Source of the DNA: Planctomycetota bacterium
GTDB lineage: Bacteria > Planctomycetota > Planctomycetia > Pirellulales > UBA7805
Assembly: GCA_030605285.1 (NCBI GenBank)
Contig: JAUWIQ010000158.1
Coordinates: forward strand, 1 to 5,551
Direction of reading: 5' to 3'
Length of the DNA: 5,551 bases
The stretch's first letter is position 1. Each line of letters opens with the position of its first letter. The notes below the pieces were generated by a model. That model saw only the letters and a list, made by a program, of their open reading frames with translations. It ran no database searches and was not told the origin of the DNA. Both the position numbers and the translations under genes were made by a program. This document shows, in pieces, positions 1 through 5,551 of this stretch.

Positions 1-233
1 AAATGGTGCCAGGTGCGCGGGAGTCGTTGTTGCCGTCGGTGGGGGTTGCGGACATTGTACTTGGATCTTCCAGCACACCCTTCATGCGTGCAGTTGCAGC
101 TCGTGGCTGTGCGGTAATTGATGGTCAAGGAATGCTGGTCGAGCAACTTGCACAATGCTTTCAGATCTGGACCGGGACCGACCCAGATCGAGGGGTGATG
201 CGTGAGGCACTGGAAGAGTTTCTGGAATTGTAG
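1..233 (+). CDS. aroE: Shikimate dehydrogenase, C-terminal end (5' truncated by window edge)
   Basis: Shikimate dehydrogenase reduces 3-dehydroshikimate to shikimate with NADPH in the cytoplasmic shikimate pathway. Only about 76 C-terminal residues are present, and the frame is open at the left edge. The ATG at 3-5 is almost certainly internal, corresponding to the Met of the family motif N-A-T-x-x-G-M. Visible family signatures are TPF at residues 25-27 (counted from that Met), ARGC at 33-36, and DGQGMLVEQ at 40-48, matching the usual DGxGMLVxQ segment. Gln48 is the residue that contacts shikimate. The C-terminal helices end in WTG and VMREAL. One oddity is that the Tyr normally about five residues before TPF (Tyr215 in E. 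coli AroE) is Leu20 here. The missing part could include an aroD domain, since AroD-AroE fusions occur in planctomycetes and chlamydiae. The gene ends with TAG at 231-233. Family identity is secure; the fusion state cannot be seen. Confidence 0.88.
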   Translation, partial: MVPGARESLLPSVGVADIVLGSSSTPFMRAVAARGCAVIDGQGMLVEQLAQCFQIWTGTDPDRGVMREALEEFLEL

Positions 234-308
234 ATCCTTGAGCCGCGAAGCCGGGTGAACGTTTGCTCGTGCAGAAAAACAGGTCGCCGGTTTCTGAATC
301 GCGTCTTG

Positions 309-401
309 ATGCCTATTGGGTTGTTGTCTATCTGGGCCTGGATGGAACTCGGACGGTTGGCTGGATGTCGTAATGTTTACCTCGAGTGGAATGGATCCTA
401 G
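309..401 (+). other. Possible 30-codon leader ORF abutting bioD
   Basis: This ATG-started frame of 30 codons ends in TAG at 399-401, immediately followed by the bioD ATG at 402. The arrangement would allow translational coupling. The peptide has a hydrophobic Trp-containing first half (LLSIWAW at residues 5-11) and resembles no family I recognise. No Shine-Dalgarno sequence precedes it, and the frame is open back to position 234, so it may be chance. The rest of the 234-401 spacer shows no convincing terminator after aroE and no BirA-type biotin operator. Confidence 0.13.
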
Positions 402-1100
402 ATGCTCAAAATTCCAACAAAGGGACTTTACGTAAGTGGGACCGATACCGATGTCGGAAAAACGTACGTTGCCTGTCTTGTTGCGAAGTCCCTTTGTGAA
501 CAAGGGCATCGAGTGGGGGTCTATAAACCGGTCGCCAGTGGAGGCTCTCGTGTTGATGAGGAGATTGTTGCAGCCGATGCCCTTGCCCTCCAAGAAGCCG
601 CGGGTCTTTCCCGTTGTCTTGCCGCGATCTGTCCCCAAGTCCTTGAGGCTCCTCTGGCACCCCCGGTAGCAGCCGCTGCAGAAGGCCGCGCGGTTGATCG
701 CGAAATGCTAAGGCAAGGTCTAATGTATTGGTCGGACAAATGTGATGTTGTGATTGTTGAGGGAGTGGGGGGACTGATGTCGCCTCTGAGCGAGGAGGAT
801 TACAATGCAACCTTGGCCGAGGAATTTGGCTATCCTCTGGTGCTTGTCGCGGCCAATCGTTTGGGGGTCATCCATCACGCGGTGCAGACTTTGATCGCTG
901 CCGCCGCATTTGGGGAAGGAATCGATACGGCGGGGATCATTCTGAATCAAGTTCAATCCGCAGTCGATGGAAGTGTTTCTGCGAATCGCGAAGAACTGGA
1001 AAAGCGGATTCGTGTGCCAATTCTTGCTGAGGTTGCTTGGCAGGCGACGCGATTTTCGGAACCGATCGACTGGTATGCCTTGGCAAACCAAAATCGTTAA
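402..1100 (+). CDS. bioD: ATP-dependent dethiobiotin synthetase BioD
   Basis: BioD closes the ureido ring of dethiobiotin from 7,8-diaminopelargonate, CO2 and ATP, the penultimate step of biotin synthesis, in the cytoplasm as a homodimer. The 232-residue length is normal (E. coli about 225). Family motifs appear in order: P-loop GTDTDVGKT at 13-21, the active-site segment YKPVASG at 41-47 with Lys42 equivalent to E. coli Lys37, Mg-binding Asp59 in DALALQ, VEGVGGLMSPL at 119-129 with Mg-binding Glu120, the ANRLGVIHHA segment at 151-160, and the nucleotide-base-contacting Asn182 in ILNQV. All key residues are present, so the enzyme should be active. The start is fixed on the left by an in-frame TAG at 399-401, and the P-loop lies at the expected distance from the ATG. 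Shine-Dalgarno pairing is weak (GAGTGGA about 12 bases upstream). No other bio gene is visible; aroE lies 168 bases upstream in the same direction, and the GH57 gene converges from the right. Confidence 0.96.
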   Translation: MLKIPTKGLYVSGTDTDVGKTYVACLVAKSLCEQGHRVGVYKPVASGGSRVDEEIVAADALALQEAAGLSRCLAAICPQVLEAPLAPPVAAAAEGRAVDREMLRQGLMYWSDKCDVVIVEGVGGLMSPLSEEDYNATLAEEFGYPLVLVAANRLGVIHHAVQTLIAAAAFGEGIDTAGIILNQVQSAVDGSVSANREELEKRIRVPILAEVAWQATRFSEPIDWYALANQNR

Positions 1101-1110
1101 GGGCTTGCAA

Positions 1111-1129
1111 GTGGCAGGGAAATCGCCAC
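1111..1129. terminator. Weak stem-loop between convergent bioD and GH57 genes
   Basis: GTGGC (1111-1115) and GCCAC (1125-1129) can pair around a 9-base loop in the 34-base gap between the two stop codons. No U-tract follows on either strand, so it is not a typical intrinsic terminator. It could still block or pause transcription from both sides, and it is the only paired element in the gap. Confidence 0.2.
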
Positions 1130-1134
1130 AAATG

Positions 1135-3333
1135 TTAGCGGGCTGTTGCAATCTCGTGGTCTGAATCAAGCTGACTTGGGGTCAGATTCGTGTCGATCGA
1201 CAGCCGCATACTGACTCCCCAATGCCCCTGCGGATCGCCCTCTATCAACCAATGAGGCATCACGACAACTGATTGGTGTACCGCTTCAAAGCCACTCTCT
1301 GATTGACTCACCGTTGCGATGGGAAAGGTCCAGAAGTTCGTCGGGCGGTTGCAGGAAAGGCCGACATCCAGACCCAACCATTCGTCGATAAGACCTATTC
1401 CGGTAGCGTCGCGGAGGTCCATCCGATTTCCCAAATCCCCAAGTCGTTGTTGATTGGGGTCGTAAAAATAGCGGCCGTCCGCGGCAGCGGGCATACCAGC
1501 AAAGTTCCATTCAATGGCAAAGTGCAGCGTACGGTCCGTGGGCAGTCCCTCGATCAGATAATCCACGTCCAGGGTGGATGCCCCCTCGCGGAGCGAGATT
1601 CGCTTGGTGATGATGATCTCGTACTCGAAAACCCGCGATTGCCGTTGAAGCACTGCCTGGACGCAGGCCTCTCCCCCGGTAAGTTGACGATGGTCGGTCT
1701 CCAATTGGTAGCATTTGTCGACAAAATCCCCGAGTTCTGGCTCCGTCCCCGCCAGGACCTCCTGGAGCGTGGCCTCCGACGAATAAAAATGGTCGATGAG
1801 ACTATTTCGTGAATACGAATCGTATTGCAGTAGCTGATCAAGGCCTTCCTGCTTGAAGACAATGCGATCGTGAATGCTCGCAACATTTTCCTGGTCGGTT
1901 GTCGGCCCCGAGAGCACCTTCTGGTGATACGCTTCCGGTCTCCGGGCGAGCGTAGCCAGCAGATTGTGCGCTATGTTGCGAATGTCCAGTTCGTAGAGTT
2001 GGCCTCCCGCAGCGGGTTCGATGAAGGCGACCATGTGATTATTGCTTAACTGAACTTCATCCTGACCGTCGAAGTTAAAATCGGCGCGTCCGATGGTACA
2101 CCACGGACCAGAGCTTCGGCCACTGGCCTGGTCCAGAAGCGAATCGGCTTGGATCAGATGTTTATAAACAGCATTTCGCAAGTGAGGTAGATAAATTCCA
2201 CCGAAGGCACCATGCCAGTAGCTGCAGTTGCACTGAGCTCGATAGAGATCGATTCGGGCTTGATCGAGAATTTCGCGGTCCATCGCATCGCCACTGGACT
2301 CGCTTAACTCAGCAAGCCGACTGCTGACTTGCATCATGCGGGCATACATTTCATTGGATTCGGGATAACGCGTTTTAAAATTGCGCCAAAATCCACCCCG
2401 CACAAATTGCGACACACGTTGCCATTGAGAAGATTCCTGTAGCTGATGACGAATTTCTTCATTTTCTCTTTGACGTTCCGCCGGCATTGCCCATTCGGTC
2501 ATTTCACGATAGCTGCCTTCCGGTAGGTAGACCTTCCCGAGTGGCTCGATCTCCTGCATGGCGGCCGTGGGTGTCGTGGTATCGAGCCATTCCCGATTGG
2601 CGGTAAGTAGGTCCAGGAAATGTCGCAGCCAGCCATGCTCGTAAACATGCTGCTTGGTTTCTGGCCAGGATCCGAACTTTTCGCCATCATCCCCAAAGAC
2701 AACGAACGCATTTGACTGCTTTTCAGAAATACGACCCAGGTAGGCAATGGTTTCTTCCGGTGACTGGAATGGGATCATGTACCGGAGTGGTTCGCTGCCT
2801 GGCAAAACCCGCAGGACCCGACCATCATCTTCGGTCAGGTAATAGCCGTACAACTCTTCTTCCAAAAGTCCAGCATTCTTAAAATGAAAATCATCCAGCA
2901 GTGTGTAGCGGACACCGGCCATTGCCAAGTCACGGGTCATTGATTGTTCCCAGACCCGTTCAGGCACCCACATCCCGTTCACTTCGCCACCAAGCCGACG
3001 GTTTAGCCACTCTCGGTAGCTGCAAATTTGCCCCACCCGATCACGAGATGGGATCATTGCCAGGATTGGTTCGTAGAATGGACCACCAATAATTTCGATG
3101 CGGCCGTATTGGACCAGTTGTCGCAAGCGGTCCAGATAGTCGGGATGGTTCCGGTCGAGCCATTCGGTCAGGGGCCCGCTTGTGTGGATTGCGATTCGTA
3201 AATGCTCGTAGGGCTCAAAGACTTCAAGGAACGGAAGGTAGCTGTCTTGGTAGGCCTGCTCAAAGACATGATCAAAATTACCGATCGGCTGGTGATTATG
3301 AAGGATCAGAGAAAATCGAATCCGCGTGCCCAT
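1135..3333 (-). CDS. GH57 family 4-alpha-glucanotransferase / alpha-amylase-like protein
   Basis: This GH57 retaining enzyme probably transfers or hydrolyses alpha-1,4-glucan chains, acting on maltodextrin or glycogen. It has no signal peptide and should be cytoplasmic. The 732 residues align along nearly their whole length with the remembered Thermococcus litoralis 4-alpha-glucanotransferase (659 residues). The N-terminal (beta/alpha)7 barrel covers about 1-290, with HNHQP at 12-16, GGPFYEPIL at 83-91, WVPERVWE at 122-129 (nucleophile Glu125) and FGDDGEKFG at 213-221 (acid/base Asp216). It also has SYREMTEW at 274-281. A helical DUF1925-type middle domain follows at about 305-395, with FVRGGFWRNF and YWHGAFGGIYLPHLR. 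A DUF1926-type beta-sandwich runs from about 415 to 715. It opens with a DFNFDGQDE loop (418-426) that looks calcium-binding and ends with FWTFPI and SQSESGFE. A short polar tail extends past the usual end. All catalytic residues are intact. Transferase versus hydrolase activity cannot be settled from sequence. It lies 114 bases downstream of galT on the same strand and is probably co-transcribed. Confidence 0.94.
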   Translation of the reverse strand: MGTRIRFSLILHNHQPIGNFDHVFEQAYQDSYLPFLEVFEPYEHLRIAIHTSGPLTEWLDRNHPDYLDRLRQLVQYGRIEIIGGPFYEPILAMIPSRDRVGQICSYREWLNRRLGGEVNGMWVPERVWEQSMTRDLAMAGVRYTLLDDFHFKNAGLLEEELYGYYLTEDDGRVLRVLPGSEPLRYMIPFQSPEETIAYLGRISEKQSNAFVVFGDDGEKFGSWPETKQHVYEHGWLRHFLDLLTANREWLDTTTPTAAMQEIEPLGKVYLPEGSYREMTEWAMPAERQRENEEIRHQLQESSQWQRVSQFVRGGFWRNFKTRYPESNEMYARMMQVSSRLAELSESSGDAMDREILDQARIDLYRAQCNCSYWHGAFGGIYLPHLRNAVYKHLIQADSLLDQASGRSSGPWCTIGRADFNFDGQDEVQLSNNHMVAFIEPAAGGQLYELDIRNIAHNLLATLARRPEAYHQKVLSGPTTDQENVASIHDRIVFKQEGLDQLLQYDSYSRNSLIDHFYSSEATLQEVLAGTEPELGDFVDKCYQLETDHRQLTGGEACVQAVLQRQSRVFEYEIIITKRISLREGASTLDVDYLIEGLPTDRTLHFAIEWNFAGMPAAADGRYFYDPNQQRLGDLGNRMDLRDATGIGLIDEWLGLDVGLSCNRPTNFWTFPIATVSQSESGFEAVHQSVVVMPHWLIEGDPQGHWGVSMRLSIDTNLTPSQLDSDHEIATAR

Positions 3334-3340
3334 CGGGGGT

Positions 3341-3346
3341 TCCCTT
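3341..3346 (-). promoter_or_regulatory. Shine-Dalgarno-like site of the GH57 gene
   Basis: On the minus strand AAGGGA sits seven bases before the ATG at 3333-3331, which supports this start. The start also places the HNHQP motif at residue 12, where the family has it. It is the clearest ribosome binding site in the window. The rest of the 114-base galT to GH57 spacer shows no strong terminator or promoter. Confidence 0.4.
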
Positions 3347-3447
3347 ATGTCGAGGTATTTTTTGTAGCGGAGTCGAGAGCGCCGGTTCGCAAACTAGGCC
3401 CAGCCTCACTCGTTTACCTAATCGGCCAACTCGCAGCCGTGATTTAT

Positions 3448-4485
3448 TTAGTTTGCCCGCTCACAACCAAATTGAAGATCGCGCGCGGCCTCTTCGGGCG
3501 GTACGGGATTGATAGAGCAGAGGGTGCCCCATTCGAATCCAGCTCGAATGGTAAGCCGGGGAATAATCACCATTCTCCAGTGATAATCGGCTCCGGGATC
3601 GCTGTCAAAGGGGGCAGATAGGACCATGTAATTGTAGGCAGGCTTGTCAAGCGTCGTATCGATTGCTTGCAAGGTACCCAGCAATAAATCGGCAAGCTCG
3701 TCACATGCGTCGTCACAGAGTGTATCGAAATTGGCTTGGTGGGCATGGGGAAGAATCCAAGTTTCGTACGGTTGGCGACTCGCATAAGGGCAGAGTGCAA
3801 GATATCGTTCGGTCGTGGCGACGATCCGGCGGTCGAGCTGTTTTTCTGCAGCGATTAAATCACAAAAAAGGCAATTACCGTAGCGATCTTGATGAACCCT
3901 CGTGGCATTCAATTCGGCGGCGAGCCGCGGCGAGTTGATTGGCAAGCCAATCAACTGACTGTGGGTGTGTTCAATCGTTGCCCCTGCTTCCGGGCCTACG
4001 TTCTTAAAGACAATTCCAGAGTGAATCCGTTTGTTTGCGCGTAAAGCTTGAAGACGACTGCGATAAACGCGAATCACGGCAGCGAGTTGTTTTGGGTGGA
4101 GGTCCGTTGTACGGACGAGGTGCTCTGGGGTCTCAATGATGACCTCGTGAACACCGCAGCCTGCAGATACGGTAAACAGGCTCTCTGCAGCCTTGCCAGC
4201 TAGTGGACTCAAGGAGGGGAGACCGATGTCACCAGAATCCAGGTGCAGAGCCGGGTATTTGTTCGGGACTACGCGTATTTTCCAATCGGCCTCGTCGGCG
4301 ACATCACGTTGCGAGCGGACCGCAAAAACTTCTCCGGGGGTTTCCTCTTCACGACCGGCACAGAACGAACATTGATCAGGAGATCGCACTTGATGATTGA
4401 TTTTAAAGTCCTGTGGGCGTTCCGATCGCCCCTCCGCTACAATGACCCAGTGTCCGCTAAGTGGGTCGCGTCGAAGTTCGCTCAT
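3448..4485 (-). CDS. galT: Galactose-1-phosphate uridylyltransferase family protein (GalT-like; ADP-glucose phosphorylase possible)
   Basis: GalT enzymes are HIT-superfamily nucleotidylyltransferases that swap UMP between UDP-glucose and galactose-1-phosphate through a covalent histidine-nucleotide. Numbering from the chosen ATG gives 345 residues, normal for the family. It starts ELRRDPLSGHWVIVA, the usual N-terminus, followed by the zinc pair C39-S-F-C42 and His113. Next comes HTHSQ at 173-177, with zinc ligand His173, nucleophile His175 and Gln177. The second half repeats the fold, with CLFC at 205-208, ETWILPHAHQ at 241-250, YHWRMVIIPRL at 301-311 and GFEWGT plus INPVPPEEAA near the C-terminus. 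The usual HWHIE metal-site segment reads HWRMV. The frame is open upstream to an ATG at 4596, but that would add 37 residues translated across a 20-base tandem repeat, so the homology-supported ATG at 4485 is preferred. Shine-Dalgarno pairing is poor. The absence of galK/galE, the GH57 neighbour, and the resemblance to plant At5g18200 leave ADP-glucose phosphorylase as an alternative. Confidence 0.9.
   Translation of the reverse strand: MSELRRDPLSGHWVIVAEGRSERPQDFKINHQVRSPDQCSFCAGREEETPGEVFAVRSQRDVADEADWKIRVVPNKYPALHLDSGDIGLPSLSPLAGKAAESLFTVSAGCGVHEVIIETPEHLVRTTDLHPKQLAAVIRVYRSRLQALRANKRIHSGIVFKNVGPEAGATIEHTHSQLIGLPINSPRLAAELNATRVHQDRYGNCLFCDLIAAEKQLDRRIVATTERYLALCPYASRQPYETWILPHAHQANFDTLCDDACDELADLLLGTLQAIDTTLDKPAYNYMVLSAPFDSDPGADYHWRMVIIPRLTIRAGFEWGTLCSINPVPPEEAARDLQFGCERAN
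3933..3956. repeat. 11-bp-arm inverted repeat inside galT
   Basis: AGTTGATTGGC (3933-3943) and GCCAATCAACT (3946-3956) are perfect inverted arms around AA. In galT mRNA this gives a 10-bp stem closed by a CUUG tetraloop, a known stable loop type. It encodes the conserved residues just after the active-site HTHSQ. The pairing is certain; a function is not. Confidence 0.75.
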
Positions 4486-4514
4486 GAGAGGGGCCCGGAA
4501 GGGGTAACTGCACA

Positions 4515-4556
4515 GCGCCACCGTTGTCCAGTGGGCGCCACCGTTGTCCAGTGGGC
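4515..4556. repeat. Perfect tandem duplication of a 20-base unit upstream of galT
   Basis: The unit gcgccaccgttgtccagtgg occurs at 4515-4534 and 4535-4554 without mismatch, plus the first two bases of a third copy. In galT-sense RNA each copy can fold as CCACUG / CGGUGG with a five-base loop, giving twin hairpins that end 32 bases before the preferred galT start. The fold uses one G-U pair and is therefore poorer on the opposite strand. The 20-base period is close to two helical turns and is not a multiple of three, which argues against coding. It could be a double operator, a 5'-UTR element, or a recent replication-slippage duplication. Confidence 0.85.
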
Positions 4557-4622
4557 AAGCCCTCGCTAAACTGAGAGGCCTGTTCTGGCGAGGCATCCTG
4601 CTATTTTTGTTTTTGTAGAGAA

Positions 4623-4628
4623 AATAAT
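4623..4628 (+). promoter_or_regulatory. Candidate -10 element for the M16 gene
   Basis: AATAAT matches the TATAAT consensus at five of six positions, inside the AT-rich tract 4602-4630, the only such stretch in the intergenic region. The predicted start point would fall near 4635, giving a leader of about 30 bases. No good -35 hexamer lies at normal spacing. The overlapping minus-strand hexamer TATTAT (4629-4624) could serve galT, so the tract may be a bidirectional promoter. Confidence 0.27.
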
Positions 4629-4633
4629 ACGCT

Positions 4634-4650
4634 GGTGTTAGCCTAACACC
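4634..4650. promoter_or_regulatory. 17-bp palindrome, operator-like, between divergent genes
   Basis: GGTGTTAG (4634-4641) and CTAACACC (4643-4650) are perfect inverted arms around a single C. The site lies 17 bases before the M16 ATG and next to the candidate -10 element, a position typical of a dimeric repressor operator. As RNA it could form a seven-bp hairpin with a three-base loop close to the start codon. The regulator is unknown and no regulator gene is in the window. Confidence 0.4.
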
Positions 4651-4667
4651 GCCGAGAACCAGTTGCC

Positions 4668-5551
4668 ATGCCGATTTATCAACATACTTATGAAAACGGA
4701 TTTGTGCTTGTTGCCGAGCCGATGCGGTCGCTCGAGTCGGTCGCCTTCGCTTTTCTTGTTCCTGTGGGGTCGGCCTACGACCCGCTCAGTTTAGCCGGAC
4801 TCACCAATGTCACTTGTGAGATGGTGTTAAGAGGATGTGGTGCGCGGGATAGTCGCCAATTTATTGAAGATCTGGAAGGTTTGGGGGTTGAGAGTGGTGA
4901 GGGAGTCAGCGTGTCACATACTTGTTTTCGAGGTGCGATGCTGGCATCCCAACTGAAGGATGCAATCCCTATCTACGCAGATTTATTGCGCTCCGCTCGG
5001 TTGCCCGAGGATGAACTTGAAGCAAGCCGACAGGTTGCCTTGCAGGAATTACGAGCGGTCGATGACGAATTATCACAAAAAGTCAGGATGGAGCTAAGGC
5101 GCGGACATTATCCGGAACCCTGGGGACAATCGCACCAGGGTGATCTACGCGGGCTGACGGGTATCACGATGGAGGATATCCGTCGACAGTACGTAGGTGG
5201 CTATCGGCCAAATGGTACGATTCTTGGTGTGGCCGGACAATTTGATTGGGAACAGCTCCAGCAGCTTGTTGGAGAGTTGTTTGGCGACTGGCAGACCGGG
5301 ACATGGGCCGAGCCTTCCGTCGGTTCGCTTAAGGTACATCGGGCGCATTTGAAATGTGAGTCCAGTCAAACACATATTGCTGTAGCTTATCCTAGTGTCC
5401 CTTACAATCATGAAGATTACTTTCAGGCCTGGGGAGCGGTTGGGGTACTCAGTGGGGGTTCGAGTTCGCGGCTTTTTATGGAAGTGCGTGAAAAACGGGG
5501 GCTCTGCTACTCGGTGGGGGCGTCTCCCCGTTCCCTGAAAGATTGTGGCAG
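4668..5551 (+). CDS. M16B (pitrilysin/insulinase-like) family protein, probable non-catalytic subunit, 3' truncated
   Basis: The frame stays open for 294 codons to the right edge. M16B proteins form clamshell metalloprotease dimers, often of one catalytic and one non-catalytic chain. The N-terminal half reads as the first M16 domain: NGFVLVAEP at 10-18, VPVGSAYDP at 31-39, and LPEDELEASRQVALQEL at 112-128. WGQSHQGDLRGLTGIT at 152-167 and YRPNGTILGVAG at 179-190 follow. The second domain starts near 230 and contains the glycine-rich SSSRLFMEVREKRGLCYSV segment that binds the substrate end in inactive subunits. The zinc motif HxxEH is replaced by NVTCE at 47-51, although the third-ligand Glu (about Glu127) remains. 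No signal peptide is present, so it should be cytoplasmic. An in-frame TAA at 4644-4646 and no other ATG fix the start. It is divergent from galT; a catalytic partner could lie beyond the edge. Confidence 0.9.
   Translation, partial: MPIYQHTYENGFVLVAEPMRSLESVAFAFLVPVGSAYDPLSLAGLTNVTCEMVLRGCGARDSRQFIEDLEGLGVESGEGVSVSHTCFRGAMLASQLKDAIPIYADLLRSARLPEDELEASRQVALQELRAVDDELSQKVRMELRRGHYPEPWGQSHQGDLRGLTGITMEDIRRQYVGGYRPNGTILGVAGQFDWEQLQQLVGELFGDWQTGTWAEPSVGSLKVHRAHLKCESSQTHIAVAYPSVPYNHEDYFQAWGAVGVLSGGSSSRLFMEVREKRGLCYSVGASPRSLKDCG

Noticed and set aside
234..401. Biotin (BirA) operator or riboswitch upstream of bioD
   Set aside because: No TTGTAAAC-type half sites and no convincing conserved RNA fold were seen in the spacer.
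720..1169. Open frames antisense to bioD (for example 720-1169 and 406-810 on the minus strand)
   Set aside because: They lie opposite a gene with complete BioD motifs, show no recognisable family, and have low-complexity compositions typical of antisense frames.
1303..1812. 169-codon plus-strand frame within the GH57 gene, and similar frames at 3202-3621 and 4243-4569
   Set aside because: They overlap well-supported minus-strand genes and have no family resemblance. The GH57 and GalT motifs fix the real strand.
1812..1826. 15-bp palindrome AATACGA-A-TCGTATT inside the GH57 gene
   Set aside because: Seven-base arms are expected a few times by chance in a window this size, and it lies in coding sequence away from any start.
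2104..2137. Inverted repeat GGACCAG / CTGGTCC with a nested GGCCA-C-TGGCC in the GH57 gene
   Set aside because: The arms are short and lie in coding sequence in the linker before the last domain, so chance pairing is sufficient.
4486..4596. N-terminal extension of galT to the ATG at 4596
   Set aside because: It would add 37 residues with no homology, crosses the 20-base tandem repeat, and has no properly spaced ribosome site. The family N-terminus begins at the ATG at 4485.

Overview
The window reads as ordinary chromosomal DNA from a free-living bacterium with mid-range GC. It holds five protein genes, two of them cut by the window edges. The best guess for the source is a planctomycete of the Pirellulaceae type. 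This rests on remembered resemblance: a GalT-like protein beside a GH57 glucanotransferase, an M16B peptidase homologue without a signal peptide, and weak or absent Shine-Dalgarno sequences. It is an inference, not something the sequence proves. No rRNA, tRNA, CRISPR array, insertion sequence or phage gene was seen.

Left part (1-1134, + strand): the C-terminal end of shikimate dehydrogenase (aroE, aromatic amino acid synthesis) is followed after 168 bases by a complete dethiobiotin synthetase gene (bioD, biotin synthesis). The two lie in the same reading frame, separated by two TAG codons. The second TAG touches the bioD ATG.

Middle part (1135-4485, - strand): a GalT-family nucleotidylyltransferase gene is followed 114 bases downstream by a full-length GH57 4-alpha-glucanotransferase/amylase-like gene. 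They probably form a two-gene unit for alpha-glucan and sugar-phosphate metabolism: the GH57 enzyme would rearrange or cut alpha-1,4-glucans, and the GalT-like enzyme would exchange a nucleotide between sugar phosphates. No galK or galE is visible, and the GalT-like protein resembles the ADP-glucose phosphorylase branch of its family, so a role in glucan turnover rather than galactose use is a real alternative. The GH57 gene converges on bioD with a 34-base gap.

Right part (4486-5551): a 182-base divergent intergenic region carries a perfect tandem duplication of a 20-base unit upstream of galT and a 17-base operator-like palindrome upstream of the other gene. The rightward gene, which runs off the window, encodes an M16B (pitrilysin/insulinase-like) protein whose HxxEH zinc motif is degenerate, so it is probably a non-catalytic subunit.

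No wholly new system is evident. The most interesting items are the tandem hairpin-forming repeats before galT, a strong CUUG-capped hairpin inside galT just after the active-site codons, the altered metal-site residues in GalT, and the inactive M16 homologue.
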